A stretch of DNA of 64,000 nt from Massilia sp. HP4. GTDB taxonomy: Bacteria > Pseudomonadota > Gammaproteobacteria > Burkholderiales > Burkholderiaceae_D. The notes under the pieces were generated by a model that saw only the letters and a program-made list of their open reading frames with translations, did no database searches and was not told the origin of the DNA. The DNA is taken from assembly GCF_005222695.1 (NCBI RefSeq), contig NZ_STGG01000012.1, forward strand, positions 372,001 through 436,000, written 5' to 3'. A program made the translations under genes and the position numbers. Positions 1 through 9,162 of the stretch are shown piece after piece (the first letter of the stretch is position 1; each line of letters starts with the position of its first letter).

Positions 1-2
1 AA

Positions 3-326
3 TCGGGCTACATCATGGGCTACACGGCCCAGCTCAACCCGCAGCTGCTCGATGTGTCGCTGCTGGTCTTCATCGAGGTCGTACTCGATCGTACCACTCC
101 CGAGGTATTCGATGCGTTCAAGCAGAGCGTGCAAATGATCCCGGAGGTGCTGGAATGCCATATGGTGGCCGGCGGCTTCGACTACCTGGTCAAGGCGCGC
201 GTAAAGGACATGGCGGCCTACCGCGAATTCCTGGGCAAGACCTTGCTGCAAAAAGGTGTGCGCGAAACCCACACCTACGCGGTGATGGAAGAGGTCAAGA
301 ACACGACCAAGCTGCCGATTCGTTAA
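3..326 (+). CDS. lrp: Leucine-responsive regulator Lrp, C-terminal part (cut by window edge)
   Basis: The visible 107 residues are the linker and ligand-sensing RAM domain of an Lrp/AsnC global regulator; the N-terminal helix-turn-helix lies outside the window. The reading frame is open through the left edge, so the Met at position 15 is internal. The segments GYIMGYTAQLNP, ECHMVAGGFDYLVKARV and TYAVMEEVK closely follow E. coli Lrp, which argues for Lrp itself rather than a distant AsnC paralogue. Family members form octamers or hexadecamers and control amino-acid metabolism genes. A strong hairpin terminator follows the stop codon. Target genes cannot be told from this fragment. Confidence 0.9.
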   Translation, partial: SGYIMGYTAQLNPQLLDVSLLVFIEVVLDRTTPEVFDAFKQSVQMIPEVLECHMVAGGFDYLVKARVKDMAAYREFLGKTLLQKGVRETHTYAVMEEVKNTTKLPIR

Positions 327-343
327 GCACACGACAGCGCTGC

Positions 344-384
344 AAACAAAAACGGCCAGGCATATCGCCTGGCCGTTTTTGTTT
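344..384. terminator. Bidirectional rho-independent terminator between lrp and lysR
   Basis: An 18-base arm, AAACAAAAACGGCCAGGC, is followed by a 5-base loop (ATATC) and its perfect reverse complement ending in TTTTTGTTT. The GC core is flanked by A and T runs on both sides, so it can stop transcription from lrp on the plus strand and from the convergent LysR gene on the minus strand. Confidence 0.92.
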
Positions 385-414
385 CACGTGAAGCAATTTG
401 ACGCGCTGGCGCTG

Positions 415-1368
415 TCAGACGATCTTGCGTACCCCGGTCTTGGACGCGCTTTCCGCCATCGATTCCAGGTTCTTGCGCAACCAGCGGTGGGCCGGACTGC
501 GGCCGTCGCGTTCGTGCCACAACATGTCCAGGTGGACTGCCGGCAGCTGCAGGGGCAGCTCTTTCCAGATCAGCACGTCGGTCATGCCGGTCGAGACCAT
601 CAAGTGCTTCGGCAACACGGTAATCAGGTCGGAGTTCGCCACCACCCTGCCCGCCGTGAAGAACTGGTTTACCGTCAGCAGGATGCGGCGTTCGCGGCCG
701 ACCTGGGCCAGTGCCTCGTCGACCAGGCCATGCGCGCGGCCCGAGAAGCTCACCAGCAGGTGATTTGCCTTGCAATAGGTATCGAGATCGAGCTTTTCCT
801 TGGCCAGCGGGTGATCCTTGCGCATCACGCAGACATACACGCCCGAATACAGGCGCTCGTGGCGGATCGGCGAGCCCGTTTCGTACGACAGTTGGGCCGC
901 GACGCCGGGGAAGAAGCCGACGGCCAGGTCGATGTCGCCCCGCAGCAGCATCGGACGCGGTTCGCGCGTGGTCAGCGGCACCATGCGGATGTTGACGCCC
1001 GGCGCCTCGCTTTCGATCGAGCGCATCAGCGACGGCAGCCACAGCGCCGCGGTCGCGTCGGCCATCGCCATGCGGAAGGTGGCCTGCGCCTTGGAGACGT
1101 CGAAGGTTTCCGGCATCACCGCCGCTTCCAGCGCCGCCAGGGCCTGGCGCACGGCCGGCCATAGGGCTTCGGCACGCGGAGTCGGTTTCACGCCGTAGGC
1201 GGTGCGGATCAAGAGTTCGTCACCCAGGCTTTCTCGCAGTCGCTTGATCGCATTCGATACCGCGGGCTGGGTCATGGCCAGATGGCCGGCGGCGCGGGTC
1301 AGGTTTTGCTCGGTCATGACTGCGTCGAATACGCGCAGCAGATTCAGGTCAAGCGTCAGAAAGCTCAT
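415..1368 (-). CDS. LysR-family transcriptional regulator (NodD-like)
   Basis: A LysR-type regulator of about 317 residues with a winged helix-turn-helix at the N-terminus (LNLLRVFDAVMTEQNLTRAA and TQPAVSNAIKRLRESLGDEL) and a periplasmic-binding-protein-like effector domain. The pattern resembles the NodD/PA2206 subgroup. I start it at the Met of MSFLTLDLNLL; an in-frame ATG 20 codons upstream would add a tail that does not look like this family. No good ribosome-binding site is seen before either start. The divergent neighbour is a small membrane protein about 150 bp away, a possible target but unproven. Ligand unknown. Confidence 0.85.
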   Translation of the reverse strand: MSFLTLDLNLLRVFDAVMTEQNLTRAAGHLAMTQPAVSNAIKRLRESLGDELLIRTAYGVKPTPRAEALWPAVRQALAALEAAVMPETFDVSKAQATFRMAMADATAALWLPSLMRSIESEAPGVNIRMVPLTTREPRPMLLRGDIDLAVGFFPGVAAQLSYETGSPIRHERLYSGVYVCVMRKDHPLAKEKLDLDTYCKANHLLVSFSGRAHGLVDEALAQVGRERRILLTVNQFFTAGRVVANSDLITVLPKHLMVSTGMTDVLIWKELPLQLPAVHLDMLWHERDGRSPAHRWLRKNLESMAESASKTGVRKIV

Positions 1369-1519
1369 GGGAGTCAGGAGAAAACTGTTGTGAATACAAG
1401 TGACGGATACAAGTGTACCGCAAATCATTCACAAACAGTATAAGGGCCATCAGGGAACAAAATTAGATTTATATGTTGCGACGCACTATAGTTCTCAACA
1501 ATAACAGAACGAGCCTATC

Positions 1520-1804
1520 ATGTCTTCCACCGCCACCCTAGTCCAAGCCGCCGCCGCCGTACCTTACGGCCAGGTATTCAGCACGACCGTCTATCTTGCC
1601 ATGCTGGCTGGCTTCGTCCTGTTCTTCCGTCCGCTGCTGGTCGGCATCGGCCGCGCGCTGTACCTGACCGTGCGCCCACGCCGCACCAAGGCCGAGATCG
1701 CCGCCCGCCGCGCCCTGGACGAAGCGCTGGCGCTCAAGCGCAAGCTGGCCGGCCTGGATCCGGTCGACGCCGCCGAAGCGCGCGCAATGGGCATCCGCCA
1801 CTGA
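1520..1804 (+). CDS. Small single-pass membrane protein, unknown function
   Basis: A 94-residue protein I do not recognise. It has one hydrophobic segment at about residues 22-42 (VYLAMLAGFVLFFRPLLVGIG), followed by a basic stretch (RPRRTKAEIAARR) and a charged, probably helical C-terminus. The basic residues right after the hydrophobic segment suggest an N-out/C-in or peripheral cytoplasmic tail. Codon use is like its neighbours. A TATAGT hexamer at 1487-1492 could be its -10 element. A clear terminator follows, which supports it being a real monocistronic gene. It is divergent from the LysR gene. Confidence 0.65.
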   Translation: MSSTATLVQAAAAVPYGQVFSTTVYLAMLAGFVLFFRPLLVGIGRALYLTVRPRRTKAEIAARRALDEALALKRKLAGLDPVDAAEARAMGIRH

Positions 1805-1826
1805 TTATCACCGAACTCCTCCCCTG

Positions 1827-1862
1827 ACGCGGTCTCCGGAAACGGACGCCGCGTTTTTTTTC
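1827..1862 (+). terminator. Rho-independent terminator
   Basis: The hairpin ACGCGGtctCCG-GAAA-CGGacgCCGCGT is followed directly by eight to nine T residues, just downstream of the small membrane-protein gene. The GNRA-type tetraloop is typical. Confidence 0.88.
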
Positions 1863-2377
1863 GTCCCTGCTTTCTGCAGGCTCTCAATACTTCTTCTTGA
1901 CGGGCTCGAAAATGCCCGGTTGTCTCGTCACGCCCAGTGACTTTGCGTTACCGGGGTTTTCTTGGTCATTTGATTTAACAAAATTCACAAATAGTCAAAA
2001 ATCGATGACCCTTATGTAATGGCTGATATTGCGGGTTGAGGTATAGATGAGCTAATAATAATGTGAATAGAGCAGATGTTAGCCGATTTTAATGGACAAG
2101 CCTAGCGCTAACTGTCGTGTCCTGATCTTCGAAAGATACGCCTATTTAATGTAATATATATGTGATTTAATAGTAAATAGAACGAAGTTGACATAGTTCA
2201 CATTTAAGATCGATAGAAATTTTACTTATGGTTTTGTCTCGACCGAGCGAAAGTAGTAGACCGGAAAGCACGGGAATGCGAAGACCAAGTCTGGATTGTG
2301 GAGCAATGCGAAACACATGCACGTACGGACGCCGCATGCCGGTCGATCCGGCACGCGCTCAGGAAACTCAGCAGGAA
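1863..2377. other. Gene-free, partly AT-rich interval
   Basis: About 515 bp with no credible coding region on either strand. The middle (roughly 1960-2230) is far richer in A and T than the rest of the window, with runs such as TAATAATAATGTG and TAATATATATGTG. From about 2250 to the ferredoxin terminator the base composition returns to normal. I see no tRNA, insertion-sequence ends or clear operator. It may be a relic of transferred DNA or hold an unrecognised RNA. Confidence 0.5.
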
Positions 2378-2406
2378 ATAAAAAAGCCGGCGAGAAGGCC
2401 GGCTTG
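2378..2406 (-). terminator. Rho-independent terminator for the rsmD-coaD-fdx run
   Basis: On the minus strand AAGCCGGC and GCCGGCTT pair around the loop CTTCTC, followed by TTTTTTATT. It lies just beyond the ferredoxin stop codon. Confidence 0.88.
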
Positions 2407-2413
2407 GGAGGGG

Positions 2414-3199
<786 letters not shown>

Positions 3200-3311
3200 C
3201 TAAATATGACACCCTGTTGGAACGCGCATTATGCCTGAAAACACGGCATTCGCCCCATGCCGGGGCGGGTTTTGCCCAATGGTTGTGCAGTATCTACCGC
3301 ATCGGCGAGAG

Positions 3312-3968
3312 CTAAACAGGCTTTTCTTGCAGCTTCAGCAAATGGTAATACACCATGCCCGCCTTGTCGGCGCGCACCGTTTCCCAGCCGAGCAGCCATT
3401 CGGGAACCTCATCGCCTTCGGTCGGCAACGGCGTCTCGGCTTCGGCATACACCATGCCGCCCTCGGCCAGCAGCGCGGCGCACAGCGGCAAGGTCTTGGC
3501 CAACAAATCCTGTTGATAAGGCGGGTCGAGGAAGATCACGTCGAAGCGCTGGCCGCGGGTGGCCAGGTCGCGCGCCAGGATCAAGGCGTCGGCGCGCAGG
3601 ACGGTGATATTGGCGGCCTTGAGCTTGTCGCGGTTGGCTTCCAGCTGGCGCACGGCCGGGGCGTGGTTGTCGACCATCGTCACCAAGGCGGCGCCACGGC
3701 TGGCCGCTTCGAAGCCGAGCACGCCGGAGCCGGCGTACAGGTCGAGCACGCTGGCCTGGTCCCAGTCGCTGCCGAGCTGGTGGTTGATCCAGTTGAAGAC
3801 GGTTTCGCGCACGCGGTCGGGCGTGGGACGCAGGCCGAGGGCGTCGACCACTGGCAACAGGGTGCGTTTCCAGGTGCCGCCGATGATGCGAACCTGATGC
3901 TGGGCCATGCGCGGCGCGCCGTGGGGCTTGGCGGCCTGGGGCCTCGATTTTGTGGACTTTCTTTGCAT
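3312..3968 (-). CDS. rsmD: 16S rRNA (guanine-966 N2)-methyltransferase RsmD
   Basis: A SAM-dependent methyltransferase of about 218 residues that modifies G966 of 16S rRNA. It shows the family opening VRIIGGTWKR, the SAM-binding loop VLDLYAGSGVLGFEAASRG and the catalytic DPPY in IFLDPPYQQD. The start is uncertain: I use the ATG at 3968, but a GTG three codons earlier and an ATG 20 codons later (MAQHQVRIIGG) are possible. A TATAGT hexamer sits 7 bases before the chosen ATG, so a leaderless transcript is conceivable. Confidence 0.93.
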   Translation of the reverse strand: MQRKSTKSRPQAAKPHGAPRMAQHQVRIIGGTWKRTLLPVVDALGLRPTPDRVRETVFNWINHQLGSDWDQASVLDLYAGSGVLGFEAASRGAALVTMVDNHAPAVRQLEANRDKLKAANITVLRADALILARDLATRGQRFDVIFLDPPYQQDLLAKTLPLCAALLAEGGMVYAEAETPLPTEGDEVPEWLLGWETVRADKAGMVYYHLLKLQEKPV

Positions 3969-4022
3969 GGGCGGCACTATAGCATGCAGGTTTCCACGTC
4001 TGCGCGGGCCGCCCTGCCCGGT

Positions 4023-4916
4023 TTATTTGCCTGCCGCCAGTGCCTCGAAATCGTTGATCCAGCCCTGCATGCGCTGCTGTGCATGGGCCTTCTGCTGCGG
4101 TGTCGCCAGCTTGATCGCGCTCAGGATGTATTTCGTCGTATGGTCGATGCTGGCGTCATAGAAGGCCTTGCGCTCGGGCGACTCCATGCGCGTAAACAGC
4201 TCGCGCATCAGGCCCTGCACCTTGGCCGTGGTCTGGTCGCGGTTGAGCTTTTTCTGCTGTACCTCTTGCAGCAGCGCCAAGACACGGCGCTGGCGATGCT
4301 GGCGTTCCTCGAGCCATTGCTGGTTGTCGAGCGGGCGCAGGTCGGAAGCGCGGCGCAGGGCCGCTTCTTGCTCGCTGCTGAAGCGGCCGAACCACAACTC
4401 CATCTGTTCCATCGATTTCTTGAAACGCGCGCGCTGGCGCTTTTCGACGCTGCCGCTCATGAACTTGCGCCGGTATTCGTCGTTCTTGTCCTTGAATTTC
4501 TTTTCGATATTGCCGATCTGCTCGGGCGTGATCGACATGGCCAGCGTTGTCAGTTCGGGCACCGCGCGCTGGGCCAGGCGCTCGCCGCGCACGCGGATTT
4601 CGCGGTAGGCGCCGGTCAGGTCGGCCTGGCTGGGATTGCCTGCCAGCTTCTGCTGGAAATTGCCCAGTAGCGAGGCGTAATCGCGCAATTGCGTCTGGCG
4701 GTGCCATTGGAACAAGCCATTGATGTCGCGCTTGGCGACGCTGGCCTGTTGTCCTTCAAAGTCGACATAGGAATCCATCCACCAGTACAGTAAGGTATCG
4801 CCCTGGTTGTACGAGAAGCGAATGGTGCTGCAACCGGCGGCCAGGGCCAGCAAGGCGATGGCCAATAGCGCAAAGGTGTGCCGGAACACGGTATCCTGCA
4901 TGCTAAAATTTTTCAT
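4023..4916 (-). CDS. DUF6279-type outer-membrane lipoprotein
   Basis: A lipoprotein of about 297 residues. After a short basic start there is a hydrophobic stretch ending in the lipobox LALAAGC, then a mature region that begins STIRFSYNQGDTLLYWWMDSY, which fits DUF6279 proteins. The remainder is rich in charged helices (EKRQRARFKKSMEQMELW), probably a helical bundle. Function is unknown to me. Two starts are possible, at 4916 (MKNFSMQD) and 4901 (MQDTVFRH). Its 5' end lies only 25 bp from glmU, which is transcribed away from it, so the two promoters must overlap or lie within coding sequence. Confidence 0.82.
   Translation of the reverse strand: MKNFSMQDTVFRHTFALLAIALLALAAGCSTIRFSYNQGDTLLYWWMDSYVDFEGQQASVAKRDINGLFQWHRQTQLRDYASLLGNFQQKLAGNPSQADLTGAYREIRVRGERLAQRAVPELTTLAMSITPEQIGNIEKKFKDKNDEYRRKFMSGSVEKRQRARFKKSMEQMELWFGRFSSEQEAALRRASDLRPLDNQQWLEERQHRQRRVLALLQEVQQKKLNRDQTTAKVQGLMRELFTRMESPERKAFYDASIDHTTKYILSAIKLATPQQKAHAQQRMQGWINDFEALAAGK
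4901..4909 (+). promoter_or_regulatory. Candidate extended -10 promoter for glmU
   Basis: The sequence TGCTAAAAT matches an extended -10 (TGnTAnAAT) on the plus strand. Transcription would begin about 25 bases before the glmU ATG. It overlaps the first codons of the divergent lipoprotein gene. No convincing -35 is visible, which extended -10 promoters do not need. Confidence 0.4.
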
Positions 4917-4941
4917 ATTTTCAACTTTTTGAGAACGGCTT

Positions 4942-6318
4942 ATGAACGTTGTGATCCTCGCCGCCGGCATGGGCAAACGCATGCAGTCTGCCCTGCCGAA
5001 AGTTTTGCACCCATTGGCTGGTAAGCCACTGTTGCGTCACGTCATCGATGCGGCCCGTAGCCTGAGCCCGAAGAAATTATGTGTGATTTACGGCCACGGC
5101 GGCGCAGCGGTGCCCGAGATGGTGTCCGCGCTGGCGCAAGAGACCGACAGCACGATCGACACCGCGCTGCAGCAGCCGCAGCTGGGCACCGGCCACGCGG
5201 TCATGCAGGCCGTGCCGCAACTGGACGATGCGGACGCTACCTTGGTGCTGTACGGCGACGTGCCGCTGACCACGGTCGACACCCTGCGCCGCCTGGTCGA
5301 GGCTGCCGGCAGCGACAAGCTGGGCATTCTTACCGTCGAGCAGGCCAATCCCTTCGGCTTGGGCCGGATCGTGCGCGAGGACGGCAAGATCGTGCGCATC
5401 GTCGAAGAAAAAGACGCCAGCGAGGCCGAGCGGGCGATTCGCGAAATCAATAGCGGCATCATGGCGATCCCGACCCGCCACCTCAAGAAGTGGCTGGCGG
5501 CGCTGTCCAACAACAATGCCCAGGGCGAGTACTACCTGACCGATATCGTGGCCCAGGCCGTGGCGGACGGCGTGCCGGTCGTCTCGGCGCAACCGTCGGG
5601 CGAATGGGAAGTGGCTGGCGTCAACAGCAAAGTGCAGTTGGCCGAGCTCGAGCGTCGTCATCAGTTGAATATCGCTCATGCCCTGTTGGAAAAAGGCGTG
5701 ACCTTGATGGATCCGGCGCGCATCGATGTGCGCGGAGAACTGATTTGCGGCCGCGATGTCGTCATCGACGTCGGCTGCGTGTTCGAAGGCCGGGTCGAGC
5801 TGGCCGATGGCGTCAAGGTCGGCGCCAACTGCGTGCTGGTCGGCGCCTCGGTCGGTGCGGGCGCCAATATCAAGCCGTTCTGCCATATCGAAGGCGCCGC
5901 CATTGGCGCGGCCTCGCAGATCGGACCCTACGCGCGCCTGCGTCCGGGCACCGAGCTGGGCGAGGACGTCCATATCGGCAACTTCGTCGAGGTCAAGAAC
6001 AGCACCGTGGCCGCGCACAGCAAGGCCAACCACCTGGCCTATGTCGGCGACACGACCGTCGGCTCGCGCGTAAACATCGGCGCCGGCGTCATTACCTGCA
6101 ACTACGACGGCGCCAACAAGTTCCGCACCGTGATCGAGGACGAGGTGTTCGTGGGCAGCGACAGCCAGCTGATAGCGCCGGTCACGATCGGCAAGGGCGC
6201 GACCATCGGCGCCGGCACCACGCTCACCAAGGATGCGCCGGCCGGCAAGCTGACTATCTCGCGGCCCAAGCAAATGACCATCGAGGGATGGACGCGGCCA
6301 GTGAAAGTGAAGAAGTAA
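4942..6318 (+). CDS. glmU: Bifunctional UDP-GlcNAc pyrophosphorylase / GlcN-1-P acetyltransferase
   Basis: A 458-residue cytoplasmic enzyme, the same size as E. coli GlmU. The N-terminal half is the uridylyltransferase, with LAAGMGKRM (residues 6-14) and the [14 protein letters not shown] motif. The C-terminal half is a left-handed beta-helix acetyltransferase made of hexapeptide repeats (from about residue 255), with NFVEVKNS and the [11 protein letters not shown] region containing the catalytic His. It makes UDP-N-acetylglucosamine for peptidoglycan and LPS. GlmS, which supplies the same pathway, lies about 760 bp downstream with one regulator gene between, so the two are near each other but not in one operon. 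Confidence 0.97.
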   Translation: MNVVILAAGMGKRMQSALPKVLHPLAGKPLLRHVIDAARSLSPKKLCVIYGHGGAAVPEMVSALAQETDSTIDTALQQPQLGTGHAVMQAVPQLDDADATLVLYGDVPLTTVDTLRRLVEAAGSDKLGILTVEQANPFGLGRIVREDGKIVRIVEEKDASEAERAIREINSGIMAIPTRHLKKWLAALSNNNAQGEYYLTDIVAQAVADGVPVVSAQPSGEWEVAGVNSKVQLAELERRHQLNIAHALLEKGVTLMDPARIDVRGELICGRDVVIDVGCVFEGRVELADGVKVGANCVLVGASVGAGANIKPFCHIEGAAIGAASQIGPYARLRPGTELGEDVHIGNFVEVKNSTVAAHSKANHLAYVGDTTVGSRVNIGAGVITCNYDGANKFRTVIEDEVFVGSDSQLIAPVTIGKGATIGAGTTLTKDAPAGKLTISRPKQMTIEGWTRPVKVKK

Positions 6319-6365
6319 TCCACCGGCTATCGACAGGGTAATCACAGGAAGTGAACAAGATAAAC

Positions 6366-6393
6366 ACAGGGTAATCCCATGGTTACCCCCTGT
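6366..6393. repeat. Inverted repeat between convergent glmU and asnC-like gene
   Basis: ACAGGGTAA is followed by TCCCATGG and then TTACCCCCTGT, giving a 9-bp stem with one bulged base. It sits midway between two convergent stop codons and may act as a bidirectional terminator or barrier, although there is no T run. Confidence 0.4.
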
Positions 6394-6443
6394 TCATCCA
6401 CCTGGTCTTCCACAATATTATCCACAGGCTGGCACCTGGCAAT

Positions 6444-6920
6444 TCAGACGTCGACCCGGGTATCGAACTTGCTGCGGTGGGTCGAAAAATAGGCTTTGAC
6501 GTTGCGCACATTGGAGTGCGACGTGAACAGCCGGTGCGCCAGTTCATGGTAGGCCGGCATGTCGGCAACTTGCACGACGAGTACGAAATCGGGGCCTGGC
6601 GACACCCGGTAGCACTGCAGCACGGCCGCCTCCCTGGCGGCCAGGTGCTCGAACTCTTCCATGCGCTCGGCAGCCTGCACGTCGAGCGTGATCTCGACGA
6701 TGGCGGACAGCCGGCTGCCGACCTTGTCGGGCGCCACGATCGCCACCTGGCGCTCGATAACGCCGCTGTCGGTCAACTGCTTCACGCGGCGCAGGCAGGT
6801 CGGCGGCGATACATGCACCAGGGCCGCCAGTTCGGCGTTCGTATGCGATGCATCAGTTTGCAAAATGTTCAGGATGCGACGATCGAGGTCGTCCAGCGCT
6901 GGTGAATCGGTCATCGTCAT
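6444..6920 (-). CDS. Lrp/AsnC-family transcriptional regulator
   Basis: A regulator of about 158 residues with the AsnC helix-turn-helix (LDDLDRRILNILQTDAS then AALVHVSPPTCLRRVKQL) and a RAM domain (AVLQCYRVSPGPDFVLVVQV). I start it at MTMTDSPALDDLDRR; upstream in-frame codons are AT-rich and do not look coding. It is clearly different from the Lrp at the left edge. It is divergent from glmS across about 155 bp of AT-rich sequence, so autoregulation or an effect on glmS is possible but unproven. Confidence 0.88.
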   Translation of the reverse strand: MTMTDSPALDDLDRRILNILQTDASHTNAELAALVHVSPPTCLRRVKQLTDSGVIERQVAIVAPDKVGSRLSAIVEITLDVQAAERMEEFEHLAAREAAVLQCYRVSPGPDFVLVVQVADMPAYHELAHRLFTSHSNVRNVKAYFSTHRSKFDTRVDV

Positions 6921-7076
6921 GAAATATTCAATAAGTATTCTCAAATAAATGAAACAAGATTTCTTGTTCATCTGCATATGAAATAATCTAACAAAATTAG
7001 CTGCACTCTGAAAGCTTATTTCATATCGATTGCTCTACGATAAGACTCAACAGTTTAATTACAAGTGAGGTTAGCC

Positions 7077-8906
7077 ATGTGCGGTATCGTCGGAGCAGTC
7101 GCAAAACGCAATATCACCCCGGTCCTGATCGAAGGCCTAAAGCGTCTTGAGTACCGGGGCTATGATTCCTGCGGCGTGGCCATCCACCTGGACGGCCGCC
7201 TGACCCGCTCGCGCTCGACCTCGCGCGTGGCCGACCTCGAATCGCAAGTCAAAGAAGCCAGCCTCGACGGCTTCACGGGCATCGCCCACACCCGCTGGGC
7301 CACGCACGGCGCCCCGGCCTCGCACAATGCCCACCCGCACTTCTCGCCAACCGAAGACAATGCGCGCATCGCACTTGTCCACAACGGCATCATCGAAAAC
7401 CACGACGAGCTGCGCGCCGAACTGACCGGCCTGGGCTACAAATTCACCAGCCAGACCGACACCGAAGTCATCGCCCACCTGGTCGACCACCTGTACAGCG
7501 GCGACCTGTTCGAAACCGTGCAGCAAGCCGTCAAGCGCCTGCACGGCGCCTACGCGATCGCCGTGTTCTGCCGCGAAGAACCGCACCGCGTGATCGCAGC
7601 GCGCCAGGGCTCGCCGCTGATCGTCGGCGTGGGCAAGGACGAGAACTTCGTCGCGTCCGACGCAATGGCGCTGGCCGGCACCACCGACCAGATCATCTAC
7701 CTCGAAGAAGGCGACGTGGTCGACCTGCAACTGGCCCGCTACTGGATCGTCGACGTCGACGGCCGTCCGGTCGAGCGCGAAGTGAAAACCGTGCACGCCC
7801 ACACCGGTGCGGCCGAGCTCGGCCCATACCGCCACTACATGCAAAAAGAAATCTTCGAGCAGCCGCGCGTGATCGGCGACACCCTCGAAGGCGTGACCGG
7901 CGTGATGCCCGAACTGTTCGGCGACGGCGCCTATGCGGTGTTCAAGAAGATCGACCGCGTACTGATCCTGGCCTGCGGCACCAGCTACTACGCAGGTCTC
8001 ACCGCCAAGTACTGGATCGAATCGGTGGCCAAGGTGCCGGTGAGCGTCGAGATCGCCAGCGAATACCGCTACCGCGACAGCGTGCCGCATCCGGATACGC
8101 TGGTAGTGACCATCTCGCAGAGCGGCGAAACGGCCGACACCCTGGCCGCGCTCAAGCACGCGCGCAGCCTGGGCATGCAGCACACGCTGACCATCTGCAA
8201 CGTCTCGACCAGCGCCATGGTGCGCGAATGCCAGCTGGCCTACATCACCCGCGCCGGCGTCGAAGTGGGCGTGGCCTCGACCAAGGCGTTCACGACCCAG
8301 CTGGCCGCGCTGTTCCTGCTGACCCTCACCCTGGCCCAAGTCAATGGCCGCCTGACCGATGCCGAGGAAGCCGAACACCTCAAGATGATGCGTCACCTGC
8401 CGGTCGCACTGTCGTCGGTGCTGGCGCTCGAGCCGCAGATCATCGCCTGGGCCGAGGAATTCGCGCGCAAGGAGAACGCCCTGTTCCTGGGCCGTGGCAT
8501 CCACTATCCAATCGCCCTGGAAGGCGCGCTCAAGCTCAAGGAGATTTCGTACATCCACGCCGAAGCCTATCCGGCTGGTGAACTCAAGCACGGCCCATTG
8601 GCACTGGTGACCGAAGAGATGCCGGTGGTGACGATCGCGCCGAACGATGCGCTGCTGGAAAAGCTGAAGTCGAATATGCAGGAAGTGCGCGCGCGGGGCG
8701 GCCAGCTGTATGTGTTTGCCGACGTCGATTCGCGCATTACCTCGGGCGATGGCTTGCACGTGATTCGCCTGCCCGAGCACTATGGCCTGCTGTCGCCGAT
8801 CCTGCACGTGGCGGCTCTGCAGCTGCTGGCGTATCACACGGCGCTGGCGCGTGGGACTGATGTGGACAAACCGCGTAACCTGGCGAAGTCGGTAACCGTC
8901 GAGTAA
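7077..8906 (+). CDS. glmS: Glutamine-fructose-6-phosphate aminotransferase (isomerizing)
   Basis: A 609-residue enzyme that makes glucosamine-6-phosphate from fructose-6-phosphate and glutamine. The start is fixed by the family: the second residue must be the nucleophilic Cys (MCGIVGAV), so an in-frame ATG 12 bases upstream is not used. A GTGAGG ribosome-binding site precedes it. The N-terminal glutaminase has the [10 protein letters not shown] motif. Two SIS domains follow ([23 protein letters not shown], and [19 protein letters not shown]). The C-terminus ends [12 protein letters not shown] as expected. There is no sign of a glmS ribozyme, which is confined to Gram-positive relatives. Confidence 0.98.
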   Translation: MCGIVGAVAKRNITPVLIEGLKRLEYRGYDSCGVAIHLDGRLTRSRSTSRVADLESQVKEASLDGFTGIAHTRWATHGAPASHNAHPHFSPTEDNARIALVHNGIIENHDELRAELTGLGYKFTSQTDTEVIAHLVDHLYSGDLFETVQQAVKRLHGAYAIAVFCREEPHRVIAARQGSPLIVGVGKDENFVASDAMALAGTTDQIIYLEEGDVVDLQLARYWIVDVDGRPVEREVKTVHAHTGAAELGPYRHYMQKEIFEQPRVIGDTLEGVTGVMPELFGDGAYAVFKKIDRVLILACGTSYYAGLTAKYWIESVAKVPVSVEIASEYRYRDSVPHPDTLVVTISQSGETADTLAALKHARSLGMQHTLTICNVSTSAMVRECQLAYITRAGVEVGVASTKAFTTQLAALFLLTLTLAQVNGRLTDAEEAEHLKMMRHLPVALSSVLALEPQIIAWAEEFARKENALFLGRGIHYPIALEGALKLKEISYIHAEAYPAGELKHGPLALVTEEMPVVTIAPNDALLEKLKSNMQEVRARGGQLYVFADVDSRITSGDGLHVIRLPEHYGLLSPILHVAALQLLAYHTALARGTDVDKPRNLAKSVTVE

Positions 8907-8950
8907 GGAATCGGCGGTCCCGGCCGCCTTCTTCCAGTGTTAATTCGTGA

Positions 8951-8983
8951 AAGCCCATGACCGACCGGTCCATGGGCTTTTTG
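8951..8983 (+). terminator. Rho-independent terminator after glmS
   Basis: AAGCCCATG pairs with CATGGGCTT around an 11-base loop, followed by a short T run. It lies 45 bp beyond the glmS stop. Confidence 0.85.
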
Positions 8984-9162
8984 CTATCCGGCTCGAACCC
9001 TCAACACCATGCGCGAATCGTCCTGCAAACAGCAGGAACGATCAGTGACTGTCCCGCCCCGCGTCGATAACATCTTTCCCATTCAACACACACCGCTGCC
9101 GAGCTCGGCCCGCCCACCCGCGGGCCGGCCCGTCACGGTTCTTTTCAATCCAAGAATGGGGA

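Noticed and set aside
6418..6426. A perfect DnaA box (TTATCCACA) between glmU and the asnC-like gene
   Set aside because: A single 9-mer is expected about every other window of this size by chance, and there is no cluster of boxes, DnaA gene or AT-rich unwinding element nearby, so no origin is claimed.
7000..7076. A glmS ribozyme-type leader before glmS
   Set aside because: The leader is too short and lacks the ribozyme's conserved core; these ribozymes are known from Gram-positive groups.
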